A stretch of 14,692 nt of DNA, taken from CADEEN01 sp035716845 (GTDB taxonomy: Bacteria; Pseudomonadota; Gammaproteobacteria; Burkholderiales; Burkholderiaceae_C). Where the stretch lies: positions 1-14,692 of the forward strand of contig DASTJE010000079.1 in the NCBI GenBank assembly GCA_035716845.1. Reading direction: 5' to 3'. Shown in pieces: positions 6,884 to 14,692 of this stretch. Positions within the stretch are counted from its first letter, which is position 1. Each line of letters opens with the position of its first letter. The translations under genes were made by a program, and so were the position numbers. Under the pieces are notes generated by a model that was not told where the DNA came from, searched no databases, and worked only from the letters and a program-made list of their open reading frames with translations.

Positions 6884-7088
6884 TTGTGACGACACCGATT
6901 GTTACGCCTAGCAGGCCACAGTGCCAAGGGCGTAAACCCTAGCGGCGTCGCCTCCTCGAGAGTGCCGCGGTCGCCACGCGCCGGATGATCGCCTCGTTCT
7001 GCTCCAATGGCCGCTCACGCCAAGTCGAAGCGCCTTCCATCGGACGGCCCTGCGCAGGAGGGGCTGAGGCTCGGTACCAGGGGGTCCC
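6884..7088. other. Spacer with no recognised gene
   Basis: Apart from the small frame above, 6655-7088 holds no gene I can support. Frames exist on both strands (for example 6908-7159 minus and 6985-7176 plus), but they are rich in Arg, Ser and Pro and look like GC-driven noise. The base composition is somewhat less GC-rich than the flanking genes, and this may be eroded sequence next to the tRNA. No insertion-sequence ends or tRNA-derived attachment repeat were found. Confidence 0.5.
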
Positions 7089-7628
7089 ATGTCGCACGAT
7101 CCTGCAGTACCCGCCGGCATCACGTCAGCCCCGCTTAGCGGCGGCTGCGACTGCCGCACCGTACGCTACCGCCTGACCGACGCGCCGCTGTTCGTGCACT
7201 GCTGCCACTGCCGCTGGTGCCAGCGCGAGAGCGGAGGCTCGTTCGCCCTCAACGCATTGATCGAGGCCGACCGTGTCGAACTCGTGGCCGGGGCGCCCGA
7301 GCTCGTCGACACGCCCTCGGCCAGCGGGCTGGGCCAGCAGATCGCGCGCTGCCCGCGCTGCCGCATCGCGCTGTGGAGCCACTATGCCGGCTCGGGGCCG
7401 CTCACCGCCTTCGTGCGCGTGGGCACGCTCGACGAGCCCGACCGGCTGCCGCCGGACATCCACATCTTCACGGCATCCAAGCAGCCGTGGGTGGTGCTGC
7501 CGCCGGGCGCGCTGGTGGTGTCCGAGTATTACGAGCGCGAGCGCTGCTGGCCGGCGGCCAGCCTGGCACGCCTGGCCGCCCTGATGCCGCGCATCCAGGC
7601 CTGGCGCGCCGCGCAGGGCCGCGCCTGA
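7089..7628 (+). CDS. GFA family zinc protein
   Basis: This 179-aa cytosolic protein has the Mss4-like fold of the GFA family (glutathione-dependent formaldehyde-activating enzyme/centromere protein V, Pfam PF04828). The cysteine ligands are seen in the expected spacing: GGCDC at 18-22, CCHCRWC at 38-44, and CPRC at 88-91. These form structural and catalytic zinc sites. The loop SGGSFALNALI at 48-58 and the later DIHIFTASKQPWV at 123-135 are also typical. The family is named after a Paracoccus protein, but most members have no proven formaldehyde or glutathione activity, so the substrate is left open. ATG 7089 has a G-rich stretch (AGGGGG) just upstream. It is followed by an 81-bp gap and the membrane protein at 7710 on the same strand. 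Confidence 0.92.
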   Translation: MSHDPAVPAGITSAPLSGGCDCRTVRYRLTDAPLFVHCCHCRWCQRESGGSFALNALIEADRVELVAGAPELVDTPSASGLGQQIARCPRCRIALWSHYAGSGPLTAFVRVGTLDEPDRLPPDIHIFTASKQPWVVLPPGALVVSEYYERERCWPAASLARLAALMPRIQAWRAAQGRA

Positions 7629-7684
7629 ACCGCCCTGGCCTGCCCTTGCGTCGGCTCAACGCCGAGGCGGTGGCGTGCGCGATA

Positions 7685-7705
7685 GGCTCCCCCGCACACG
7701 GAGCC
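7685..7705 (+). promoter_or_regulatory. Hairpin covering the ribosome site of the next gene
   Basis: GGCTCC (7685-7690) and GGAGCC (7700-7705) form a 6-bp stem with a 9-nt loop. The 3' strand contains GGAG (7700-7703), which sits 6 nt before the ATG at 7710 and is its Shine-Dalgarno. In RNA this stem would hide the ribosome site, so translation may depend on melting or on an upstream ribosome. The pairing is seen; the regulation is inferred. Confidence 0.4.
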
Positions 7706-7709
7706 ACCG

Positions 7710-8153
7710 ATGACGGTCACCCTCAGCGAACTCGACCACCGCCGCGGCGTGCGGGTGCTGCGATGGAGTGCGCGCACCATCGGCCTGATGGCCGCGCTGC
7801 TGTTCCTGATGCTGTTCATCGGCGAGTCGATGGAGGGCAGCCAGCGCGAGACCTTCGCCGAGGCGGTGCAGCGACTGTGGCCGCGCGGCCTGCTGGGGCT
7901 GGCGACCTTCCTCGTCTACATCGCGGCGATGCTGATCGCGCCGCACCGCGAGCGCCTCGGCCTGTGGCTGGGCAGCGCGGCACTCGGCCTGTTCTTCGTG
8001 CTGATGGCCTTCGGCCTCGTCAGCAACGAAGCGCCGGTGGGCTTCGACCCGCAGCCCCTGCGCAATCCGGTGTGGCTGCTCTTCCTCGCGCCGCTGGCGC
8101 TATACGCGCTGGCGCGCTGGGCCGAGCGGCGCCGGCCACCGCCGAAGCCCTGA
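7710..8153 (+). CDS. Four-helix membrane protein of unknown function
   Basis: This 147-aa protein belongs to no family I can name. Hydrophobic segments at about 24-38, 60-77, 84-104 and 120-136 suggest four membrane helices. Charged loops lie between them (ESMEGSQRETFAEAVQRLWPRG at 39-60, APHRER at 77-82), and the tail is basic and Pro-rich. The N-terminus is charged, without a cleavable signal. ATG 7710 has GGAG with 6-nt spacing. It converges on the DsbD_2/SafE-type gene, 29 bp away. Codon use is like its neighbours. Nothing in it shows a catalytic motif or metal site. Confidence 0.8.
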   Translation: MTVTLSELDHRRGVRVLRWSARTIGLMAALLFLMLFIGESMEGSQRETFAEAVQRLWPRGLLGLATFLVYIAAMLIAPHRERLGLWLGSAALGLFFVLMAFGLVSNEAPVGFDPQPLRNPVWLLFLAPLALYALARWAERRRPPPKP

Positions 8154-8182
8154 TCCACTGCAGCGCCTGCGCCCACGGGGCC

Positions 8183-8887
8183 TCAGGTCGCGCACCATGC
8201 GACGAAGCGCGCCCACAGCCCGTGGCCGAGCGCCCAGGCGGAGCCTGCCGCGATCAATGCGCCCGCCAGCCGCACGGGCCACTCCGCACGCTCGGCACGC
8301 GCGGCCGCCGAGCCGCCCGGTGACGGATGCAGCGCCCGCCAGCGCTGCCACAGCGCGGGCCCCACCCACAGCGCCGGCGAGGACACCAACGCGAAAACCC
8401 CCATCACCGCAGCCCCTTGCCCCGGGGTGTTGCCGAGCGCGGCCACCAGCAGCGCCGATTGCGAAAGCGCGCAGGGCCAGGCGATCCAGGCGAAGCCGGC
8501 CCCCGCGCTGCGCAGCGGCCCGACCACGCGCTGCCAGCCACCCGCGCTCGCAGGCTGGGGGACGGCGTTACGGCGTGCCAGCCATTCGGGCCAGCGTCCG
8601 CGCGCCAGCATCCACAGGCCGAAGGCGAGCGCGGCCAGGTGCAGCAGGGTCCACAGCGGGCGCAGCGCAGGCGAGAAGGCGAGCCCCTCGCGCAGCGCGC
8701 CCACGCCGGCGGCGGCCACCGCACCGGCGGCGGCGTAGCCGGCCAGGCGGGCAAGCTGGAACACCGGCTGGCCGCCCGGCCCGCGGCCGGCCACCGCCGC
8801 GCAGGGCGCGGCGCACATGGCGGCGCAATGCGGCAGGCCGGCCAGGCCCATCAAGGCCGCCGCCGCGACGAGGGACAAGCCCTCCAT
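8183..8887 (-). CDS. DsbD_2/SafE-type membrane protein of the cco cluster
   Basis: This 234-aa protein has about six membrane segments, of the kind usually annotated as sulfite exporter TauE/SafE or cytochrome c biogenesis transmembrane region (PF13386). Family marks are LMGLAGLPHCAAMCAAPC at 12-29, with Cys21, Cys25 and Cys29, and PCALSQSALLVAALG at 138-152, with Cys139. They resemble the HC-x2-MC and PCG-x-x-YSAL motifs of the family. Its ATG overlaps the hemN stop as TGATG, so the two are translationally coupled. Relatives commonly sit beside cbb3 oxidase and hemN genes, which points to a role in oxidase maturation, perhaps copper or thiol handling. Sulfite export is not supported by anything here. 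Metal binding by the cysteines is inference. Confidence 0.85.
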   Translation of the reverse strand: MEGLSLVAAAALMGLAGLPHCAAMCAAPCAAVAGRGPGGQPVFQLARLAGYAAAGAVAAAGVGALREGLAFSPALRPLWTLLHLAALAFGLWMLARGRWPEWLARRNAVPQPASAGGWQRVVGPLRSAGAGFAWIAWPCALSQSALLVAALGNTPGQGAAVMGVFALVSSPALWVGPALWQRWRALHPSPGGSAAARAERAEWPVRLAGALIAAGSAWALGHGLWARFVAWCAT

Positions 8888-10281
8888 CAGACGATCTTCG
8901 AGAAACTCGCGCGTTGCGCCGCGGCGGCGAGGTAACGGTCGAACGCCATGGCCACGGCGCGCACCACGTACCAGCCGGCCTCGCTGACCTGCACCGCGTC
9001 GGGGCCGACCGCCACCAGGCCATGCTCGGCCAGCGGCGCCAGGCGCGCCAGCTCGGCGGCGAAGGCGCTGGGCACGTCGACGCCGAACTCGGCCTTGACG
9101 GCGGCGAAGTCGAGCCGCCCGCGGCACATGATGTCCATGATCATCGAGCGGCGCATCAGGTCGTCGGCGTCGAGCGCGAGGCCGCGCACGGTGGCGAAGC
9201 GGCCCTCGCCGAGCGCGTTCTCGTAGCCCTCGATGGTCTTGGCGTTCTGGGCGTAGGTGGCGCCCACGCGGCCGATGGCCGACACGCCCAGGCCCAGCAT
9301 GTCGCACTCGGGCTGCGTGGTGTAGCCCTGGAAGTTGCGGTGCAGCTTGCCCTCGCGCTTGGCCACCGCCAGCGGATCGTCCGGCTTGGCGAAGTGGTCC
9401 ATGCCGATGTACTCGTACCCGGCGGCGCCGAAGGCCTCGATGGCGTGGCCGAGCATCGCCAGGCGCGCCGCGCCGTCGGGCAGGTCGGCGCTGACGATGC
9501 GGCGCTGCGGCTTGAAGCGCTCGGGCAGGTGCGCGTAGCCGTACAGCGCGATGCGGTCGGGCGAGATCCCGATCACGCGCTCGATGGTGCGCGCGAAGTT
9601 GTCGGGGCGCTGCCGGGGCAGGCCGTAGATCAGGTCGACGTTGATCGACTCGTAGCCCAGGCCGCGCGCGGCCGTCATCAGCGCCTGCACCTGCTCGAAG
9701 GGCTGGATGCGGTGCACCGCCTCCTGCACCTCGGGGTCGAAGTCCTGCACCCCGAAGCTGATGCGGTTCAGGCCCAGCGACCACAGGTGCGACAGGCGCT
9801 CGGGCGTCGCGGTGCGCGGGTCGACCTCGATCGAGCACTCGGCGTCGGCGGTGATGTCGAAGGCGCCGCGGATCACCCCCATCACGCGCGTGAGCTCCTC
9901 GTCGGACAGGAAGGTGGGCGTGCCGCCGCCGAAATGCAGCTGCGTCACGCGCTGGCGCGGCCCGAGCGCCTGCGCGTGCAGGGCGATCTCGCGCTCGAGC
10001 ATCGCCAGGTAGGGCAGCGCGCGTTCGTGGTGACGGGTGACGATCTTGTTGCAGGCGCAGTAGTAGCACACCGATTCGCAGAACGGGATGTGCACGTACA
10101 CCGCCAACGGCGGCGCGGCGCTGTGGCGCGCCAGCTCGGCCCGCGCGGCCAGCGCCTCGCGGTACTGCGTCTCGCCGAAACCCTCGTGGAAGCGGTCGGC
10201 GGTGGGGTAGGACGTGTAGCGCGGGCCGTTGGTGTCGAGCCGGCGCAGCAGATCGGGGGTGAAGACGGGAGGACGGGCCAT
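8887..10281 (-). CDS. hemN: Oxygen-independent coproporphyrinogen III oxidase HemN
   Basis: This 464-aa radical SAM enzyme converts coproporphyrinogen III to protoporphyrinogen IX without oxygen, supplying haem when oxygen is low. The radical SAM cluster motif C-x3-C-x2-C-x-C is at Cys68, 72, 75 and 77 (PFCESVCYYCACNKIV). GGGTPTFL follows at 118-125, then SIEVDPRT and the INVDLIYGLP region. The N-terminal RYTSYPTADRF at 21-31 is typical of true HemN rather than HemW. The HemN C-terminal domain includes MIMDIMCRGRLD. Length matches E. coli (457 aa). ATG 10281 (MARPPVFTPDLL) is chosen; a longer in-frame start at 10359 would add a non-conserved Arg/Pro stretch. It lies 126 bp after the small membrane protein of the cco operon and overlaps the next gene. 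Confidence 0.97.
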   Translation of the reverse strand: MARPPVFTPDLLRRLDTNGPRYTSYPTADRFHEGFGETQYREALAARAELARHSAAPPLAVYVHIPFCESVCYYCACNKIVTRHHERALPYLAMLEREIALHAQALGPRQRVTQLHFGGGTPTFLSDEELTRVMGVIRGAFDITADAECSIEVDPRTATPERLSHLWSLGLNRISFGVQDFDPEVQEAVHRIQPFEQVQALMTAARGLGYESINVDLIYGLPRQRPDNFARTIERVIGISPDRIALYGYAHLPERFKPQRRIVSADLPDGAARLAMLGHAIEAFGAAGYEYIGMDHFAKPDDPLAVAKREGKLHRNFQGYTTQPECDMLGLGVSAIGRVGATYAQNAKTIEGYENALGEGRFATVRGLALDADDLMRRSMIMDIMCRGRLDFAAVKAEFGVDVPSAFAAELARLAPLAEHGLVAVGPDAVQVSEAGWYVVRAVAMAFDRYLAAAAQRASFSKIV

Positions 10282-10315
10282 GGAACGACTGTGCCTTTCG
10301 CGCCCCGGCGCGGCC

Positions 10316-10329
10316 TTGACCGGACGCAA
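10316..10329. promoter_or_regulatory. Possible FNR/Anr-type box upstream of hemN
   Basis: TTGAC-CGGA-CGCAA matches 7 of 10 informative positions of the FNR consensus TTGAT-N4-ATCAA and ends 35 bp before the hemN start. FNR control of hemN is common. However, a class II activator site centred 41.5 bp upstream of the transcription start would place that start on the ATG itself. The site may therefore act differently or be chance. Confidence 0.3.
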
Positions 10330-10375
10330 GTGACGGGGGCCGTTACAGGGTGCCGTCACGGCGCGGCGCCGTCAA

Positions 10376-10416
10376 GCCGCGCACGCGTGCGGCAGGGGCC
10401 CCGCGCCTCAGGCCCC
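10376..10416 (-). terminator. Two adjacent hairpins after the cco operon
   Basis: GGGGCC (10395-10400) pairs with GGCCCC (10411-10416) across a 10-nt loop that includes the stop codon of the 80-aa gene. GCCGC (10376-10380) pairs with GCGGC (10389-10393) around an 8-nt loop. In minus-strand RNA they would follow one another and then TTGACGG. There is no real U tract. They could attenuate or terminate cco transcription before hemN, or protect the 3' end. Confidence 0.33.
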
Positions 10417-10650
10417 GCGGTTGAGCTCCTCGGAGCGGCGCAGCAGCACCCAGGTCAGCGCACAGGCGGCCGCGACCACGGCCCACAGGGCGAAGAAGCT
10501 GAGCGTGTAGACCGCCTGGCGCGACATCCCCAGCGGCACGCCGCCCAGGGTGTGCACGTCTCCGGGGTCGACGTGGGCGAACACCAGCAGCTCCAGCACG
10601 CCGGCCCCCAGGAAGGCCGGCCACAGGATCTGCAGCAGGGTGCGGGTCAT
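10408..10650 (-). CDS. 80-aa two-helix membrane protein in cco operon
   Basis: It has two predicted helices, at about 5-25 (LLQILWPAFLGAGVLELLVFA) and 47-70, joined by a short loop with HVDPGDVHTLGGVPLGMSRQ. The N- and C-termini (MTRT, RRSEELNRGA) are short and polar. Its ATG overlaps the stop of the FixH-like gene by 4 nt (ATGA), so it is the last gene of the ccoN-to-fixH run. It is not CcoS, which has one helix, nor CcoQ. The name is left open. The position and the Trp-Pro/Glu residues within the first helix suggest a role in assembly or stability of the oxidase; that is inference. Similar small proteins seem to recur in Burkholderiales cco clusters, from memory only. Confidence 0.82.
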   Translation of the reverse strand: MTRTLLQILWPAFLGAGVLELLVFAHVDPGDVHTLGGVPLGMSRQAVYTLSFFALWAVVAAACALTWVLLRRSEELNRGA

Positions 10651-10883
10651 CGCGTCGTGGCGCCGACGTGGTTGCGCGCCTGCACGGCCGGCGCCGACGC
10701 GTCGTCCGCCGCGGTGGCCTGGGTCGGGATCACCGGGTCCGGATGGGCGATGGCGATGGCCAGGGTGGCGAAACCGGCCACCACGACCGCGGCCGGGCCG
10801 CCGATCACCAGCCACACCATGCCGTGGCGCCACCAGGGCTGGACCGGGCGCGGTGCCTCGTCGCGTCGGGTGGGATGGGTCAT
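10647..10883 (-). CDS. Minimal FixH/CcoH-like protein
   Basis: This 78-aa protein has a polar N-terminus, PWWRHGMVWLVIGGP at 16-30, and one membrane helix at about 22-47. A short periplasmic tail of about 30 residues contains HPDPVIPTQ. The WW-x-x-G-x-VW-x-VI-x-GP start and the DPV after the helix resemble FixH, a cbb3 assembly factor. The usual periplasmic domain is absent; rhizobial FixH is roughly twice as long. Short FixH-like proteins appear normal for this lineage as far as I recall. ATG 10883 has an AGGAG Shine-Dalgarno 7 nt upstream. It starts 25 bp after ccoG and overlaps the next gene by 4 nt. Confidence 0.8.
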   Translation of the reverse strand: MTHPTRRDEAPRPVQPWWRHGMVWLVIGGPAAVVVAGFATLAIAIAHPDPVIPTQATAADDASAPAVQARNHVGATTR

Positions 10884-10908
10884 GGTCGTTCTCCTCGCGT
10901 ACGGGGGA

Positions 10909-12353
<1,445 letters not shown>

Positions 12354-12357
<4 letters not shown>

Positions 12358-13286
12358 GGAGTGGTGGCGGCGGTCTTCGTGCCGTTGGAGAAGCGCCAGA
12401 CGTAGGCGGCCAGCACGCGGATCTGCTCGGGCGTGAGGCGGCTGGCGTGCGCGGGCATGACGTTGCTCTTGCCGCCGTTGATCATCGCCGCGATGGCCGG
12501 CTCGCCCCAGCCGTGCAGCCAGACCTTGTCGGTGAGGTTGGGGGCACCCACCGCCGGGTTGCCCTTGCCGTCGGGGCCGTGGCAGGCCGCGCACACGGTG
12601 GCGAACTTGGCGCGGCCGAGCTCGGCGGCCACGCTGTCGTGCGGGCTGCCGGCCAGGCTCAGCACGTACTGCGCCACGTTGCGCACGTGCTCGCCGCCGC
12701 CGATCGCCTCGCCCATCGGCGGCATCACGCCGTTGCGGCCCTCGCCGATCGACTTCTGGATCTCGGCGAAGCCGCCGCCCCACAGCCAGTCGCCGTCCGT
12801 CAGGTTCGGGAAGCCCTTGCTGCCGCGGGCGTCCGAGCCGTGGCAGGCCGCGCAGTTGTTGAGGAACAGGCGCTCGCCGATGCCCATGGCCTGGCTGTCG
12901 GCGGCCAGCTGCTTCTCGTCCATGGTCGCGAAGCGCGCGTAGACCTGCTGCAGCGTCGCCTTGGCCTTGGCCTGCTCGGCCTCGTACTGGCCGCTGCTCG
13001 ACCAGCCCAGCGAGCCGGCGAACGAGCCCAGGCCCGGATACATCACGAGGTAGACGACCGAGAACACCACGGTGATGACGAACAGGCCCATCCACCAGCG
13101 CGGCAGCGGGTTGTTCAGCTCGCGCAGGTCCTCGTCCCAGACGTGGCCGGTGGTGTTGTCGTCCGCGCCACTGCCCATGACGCGGCGCCGTGCCGCGATG
13201 AGCAGCAGCACGATGCAGGCCACCAGGCCGACGATCGTGGCCGCGGCGATGTAGGCCGACCAGCCGCTGTTGAAGAAGTCGCTCAT
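12354..13286 (-). CDS. ccoP: cbb3 cytochrome c oxidase subunit III, CcoP
   Basis: This 310-aa dihaem c-type cytochrome takes electrons from soluble cytochrome c into the oxidase. Membrane helices are at 11-34 and about 64-86. The linker between them carries DEDLRELNNPLPRWW at 51-65, conserved in CcoP. Two CAACH haem c sites lie at 145-149 and 232-236. The likely axial methionines are in GVMPPM (188 or 191) and NVMPAH (277). Two helices rather than one is the long CcoP form known from several proteobacteria. It overlaps ccoQ and ccoG by 4 nt on each side (ATGA). Confidence 0.97.
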
Positions 13287-13489
13287 CGGTTCCCCTCCGG
13301 ATTCGAATGCGTCATGGCGCCCGCCGCGTCGTCGACCCGGGGCGCTTGCGCCGCCTCCTCGGCAAAAGGCAGACGGGCCGCCTCGTCGAAGGCGCTGCGC
13401 CGCTTGGCCTGCCAGGACCAGATCACCAGGCCGACGAAGAGCACGAAGCTCGCGACGGTGGTCAGGCTGCGGATGTCGTTGATGTCCAT
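13283..13489 (-). CDS. ccoQ: cbb3 oxidase small subunit CcoQ (FixQ)
   Basis: This 68-aa protein has one membrane helix at about 9-26 (LTTVASFVLFVGLVIWSW) followed by AKRRSAFDEAARLPF. This is the pattern of CcoQ/FixQ, which stabilises CcoP within the complex. The C-terminal 25 residues are polar and variable. It lies 13 bp after ccoO and overlaps ccoP by 4 nt. Confidence 0.93.
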   Translation of the reverse strand: MDINDIRSLTTVASFVLFVGLVIWSWQAKRRSAFDEAARLPFAEEAAQAPRVDDAAGAMTHSNPEGNR

Positions 13490-13502
13490 GTGCGGCTCCC
13501 CG

Positions 13503-14129
13503 TCACTTGGCCGCGCCCGCGGTGCCCAGCACCTGCAGGTACGCGATCAGCGCGTCGATTTCGGTCTTGCCCTTGACGGCCTCGGCCGCGCCGGCGATCT
13601 CGGCATCGGTGTAGGGCACGCCGAGGGTGCGCAGCGCCTTCATGCGCGGCGCCATGTCGGCCGGGTCGACCGCCGCCTTGGCCAGCCACGGATAGGCCGG
13701 CATGTTGGACTCGGGCACCAGGTCGCGCGGGTTGATCAGGTGCACGCGGTGCCACTCGTCGCTGTAGCGGCCGCCCACGCGGTGCAGGTCGGGCCCGGTG
13801 CGCTTGGAGCCCCACTGGAAGGGGTGGTCGTAGACGAATTCGCCGGCCGTCGAGTACGGGCCGTAGCGCAGCGTCTCGGCGCGGAACGGCCGCACCATCT
13901 GCGAGTGGCAGTTGTAGCAGCCCTCGCGGATGTAGACGTCGCGCCCGGCGAGCTGCAGCGCGCTGTAGGGCTTCAGGCCTGGCGCGGCCTGCGTCGTCGA
14001 GCGCTGGAAGAACAGCGGCACGATCTCGACCAGGCCGCCGATCGCCACCGCGATCAGGATCAGCACGATCATCAGGAAGTTGCTGGTCTCGATCTTCTCG
14101 TGACCGGTGGGGGTGTGCGTCGATGACAT
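13503..14129 (-). CDS. ccoO: cbb3 cytochrome c oxidase subunit II, CcoO
   Basis: This 208-aa monohaem cytochrome c is anchored by one N-terminal helix at about 19-40 (MIVLILIAVAIGGLVEIVPL). The haem site CYNCH is at 71-75, in REGCYNCHSQMVRPFRAE. YGPYSTAGEFVYDHPFQWGSK and HLINPRDLVPESNMPAYPWL are CcoO signatures, and Met143 is the likely axial ligand. ATG 14129 has a very strong ribosome site (AAGGAGGAG). It is 14 bp from the ccoN stop. A longer in-frame start at 14222 would lie inside ccoN and is rejected. Confidence 0.97.
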   Translation of the reverse strand: MSSTHTPTGHEKIETSNFLMIVLILIAVAIGGLVEIVPLFFQRSTTQAAPGLKPYSALQLAGRDVYIREGCYNCHSQMVRPFRAETLRYGPYSTAGEFVYDHPFQWGSKRTGPDLHRVGGRYSDEWHRVHLINPRDLVPESNMPAYPWLAKAAVDPADMAPRMKALRTLGVPYTDAEIAGAAEAVKGKTEIDALIAYLQVLGTAGAAK

Positions 14130-14143
14130 GGGCGCCTCCTCCT

Positions 14144-14692
14144 TCAGGCGTGGGCCGCGGCCACCGCGGGGATGGGAACCGCCTTGGCCTGGCCGGCCTG
14201 CACGGTCTTGACGACGTTCCACGCCATGATGAGCATGCCGCCGAGGTACAGCAGGCCGCCGCCGAGGCGGATCACGTAGAACGGGAACGTGGCCTTGACG
14301 CTCTCGACGAAGCTGTAGACCAGCGTGCCGTCAGGATTGACCGCACGCCACATCAGCCCCTGCATCACGCCGGCGATCCACATCGCGGCGATGTAGAGCA
14401 CGATGCCCAGCGTGGCGACCCAGAAGTGCAGCTCGATGGCGCGCTTGGAGTACATCTCGGTGCGCCCGAACATGCGCGGGATCAGGTGGTACAGGCAACC
14501 CATCGAGATCAGGCCCACCCAGCCCAGCGCCCCGCTGTGCACGTGGCCGACCGTCCAGTCCGTGTAGTGCGACAGCGCGTTGACCGTCTTGATCGACATC
14601 ATCGGCCCCTCGAAGGTCGACATGCCGTAGAACGACAGCGAGACGATCAGGAACTTGAGGATCGGGTCGTCGCGCAGCTTGTGCCAGGCGCC
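14144..14692 (-). CDS. ccoN: cbb3 cytochrome c oxidase subunit I, CcoN, 3' part
   Basis: The C-terminal 182 residues of the catalytic haem-copper subunit are visible; the reading frame is open at the right edge. It begins AWHKLRDDPILKF and continues FYGMSTFEGPMMSIK. TDWTVGHVHSGALGW carries the His-x-His pair that ligates the high-spin haem b3 and the low-spin haem b. Three further membrane helices follow, including WVATLGIVLYIAAMWIAGVMQG and PFYVIRLGGGLLYLGGMLIMAW. The copper-ligand histidines lie upstream of the window. It is the first visible gene of the ccoNOQPGH operon; the promoter and any FNR box of ccoN are outside the window. Confidence 0.97.
   Translation of the reverse strand, partial: GAWHKLRDDPILKFLIVSLSFYGMSTFEGPMMSIKTVNALSHYTDWTVGHVHSGALGWVGLISMGCLYHLIPRMFGRTEMYSKRAIELHFWVATLGIVLYIAAMWIAGVMQGLMWRAVNPDGTLVYSFVESVKATFPFYVIRLGGGLLYLGGMLIMAWNVVKTVQAGQAKAVPIPAVAAAHA

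Noticed and set aside
6406..6911. Short proteins containing GSVAERFKAP or EAWPSGLRHRS
   Set aside because: These are translations of tRNA-Ser sequence, a known source of false protein annotations.
8183..8887. Sulfite exporter as function
   Set aside because: The family label is TauE/SafE-like, but the motifs fit the DsbD_2 group beside cbb3 genes. Nothing in the sequence or context concerns sulfur compounds.
10380..10391. CGCACGCGTGCG palindrome as an operator
   Set aside because: It is a perfect 12-bp palindrome, but it falls inside the overlapping hairpins after the cco operon and matches no regulator site I know; GC palindromes are expected here.
12447..14126. 559-aa plus-strand frame over ccoP, ccoQ and ccoO
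   Set aside because: It is antisense to three well-supported cco genes, with no recognisable domain.

Overview
The window is very GC-rich with strong GC3 bias. It carries a cbb3 oxidase cluster with a short FixH, hemN and a DsbD_2/SafE-type protein, a SapC-family gene and an ApaH with a GDLQGC motif. This fits a betaproteobacterium, most likely Burkholderiales of the Comamonadaceae/Rubrivivax-Leptothrix type. That placement is inferred from gene content and protein flavour; no search was run.

Left block (1-3807, minus strand): a gene run is read right to left. A CNNM/CorC-type transporter (3807-2461) is followed by a SapC-family gene that starts with TTG inside the transporter's 3' end (2507-1758). 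A membrane PAS sensor follows (1731 to beyond base 1). Divergent from this block is apaH (3916-4740), then a small exported protein made of two 27-residue repeats (4877-5170). A perfect hairpin at 5181-5201 separates it from a convergent CPA2-type cation:proton antiporter (6379-5189).

Middle (6380-8153): an intact tRNA-Ser(TGA) lies at 6567-6654. Exactly 125 bp upstream is a broken copy, whose anticodon loop is interrupted by a 58-bp segment that folds into two strong hairpins. Next come a sparsely coding stretch with one possible small gene, a GFA-family zinc protein (7089-7628), and a four-helix membrane protein of unknown role (7710-8153) whose Shine-Dalgarno lies in a predicted hairpin.

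Right block (8183-14692, minus strand): this is a microaerobic respiration cluster, ccoN (cut by the right edge), ccoO, ccoQ, ccoP, ccoG, a minimal fixH/ccoH-like gene, and an 80-aa two-helix membrane protein. After a 126-bp gap come hemN (anaerobic haem synthesis) and a DsbD_2/SafE-type membrane protein. The genes are tightly packed, with several 4-nt ATGA overlaps and one TGATG. The cluster encodes the oxidase core, a putative copper reductase for assembly, and oxygen-independent haem supply. ccoI and ccoS, often neighbours, are not present in the visible part.

Most of the window is well-known biology. The least explained items are the interrupted tRNA-Ser copy, the duplicated LPHYSKW exported protein, the two very small membrane proteins at the end of the cco operon, and the SapC-transporter-sensor gene run. 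No defence system, CRISPR array, prophage or complete insertion sequence was seen.
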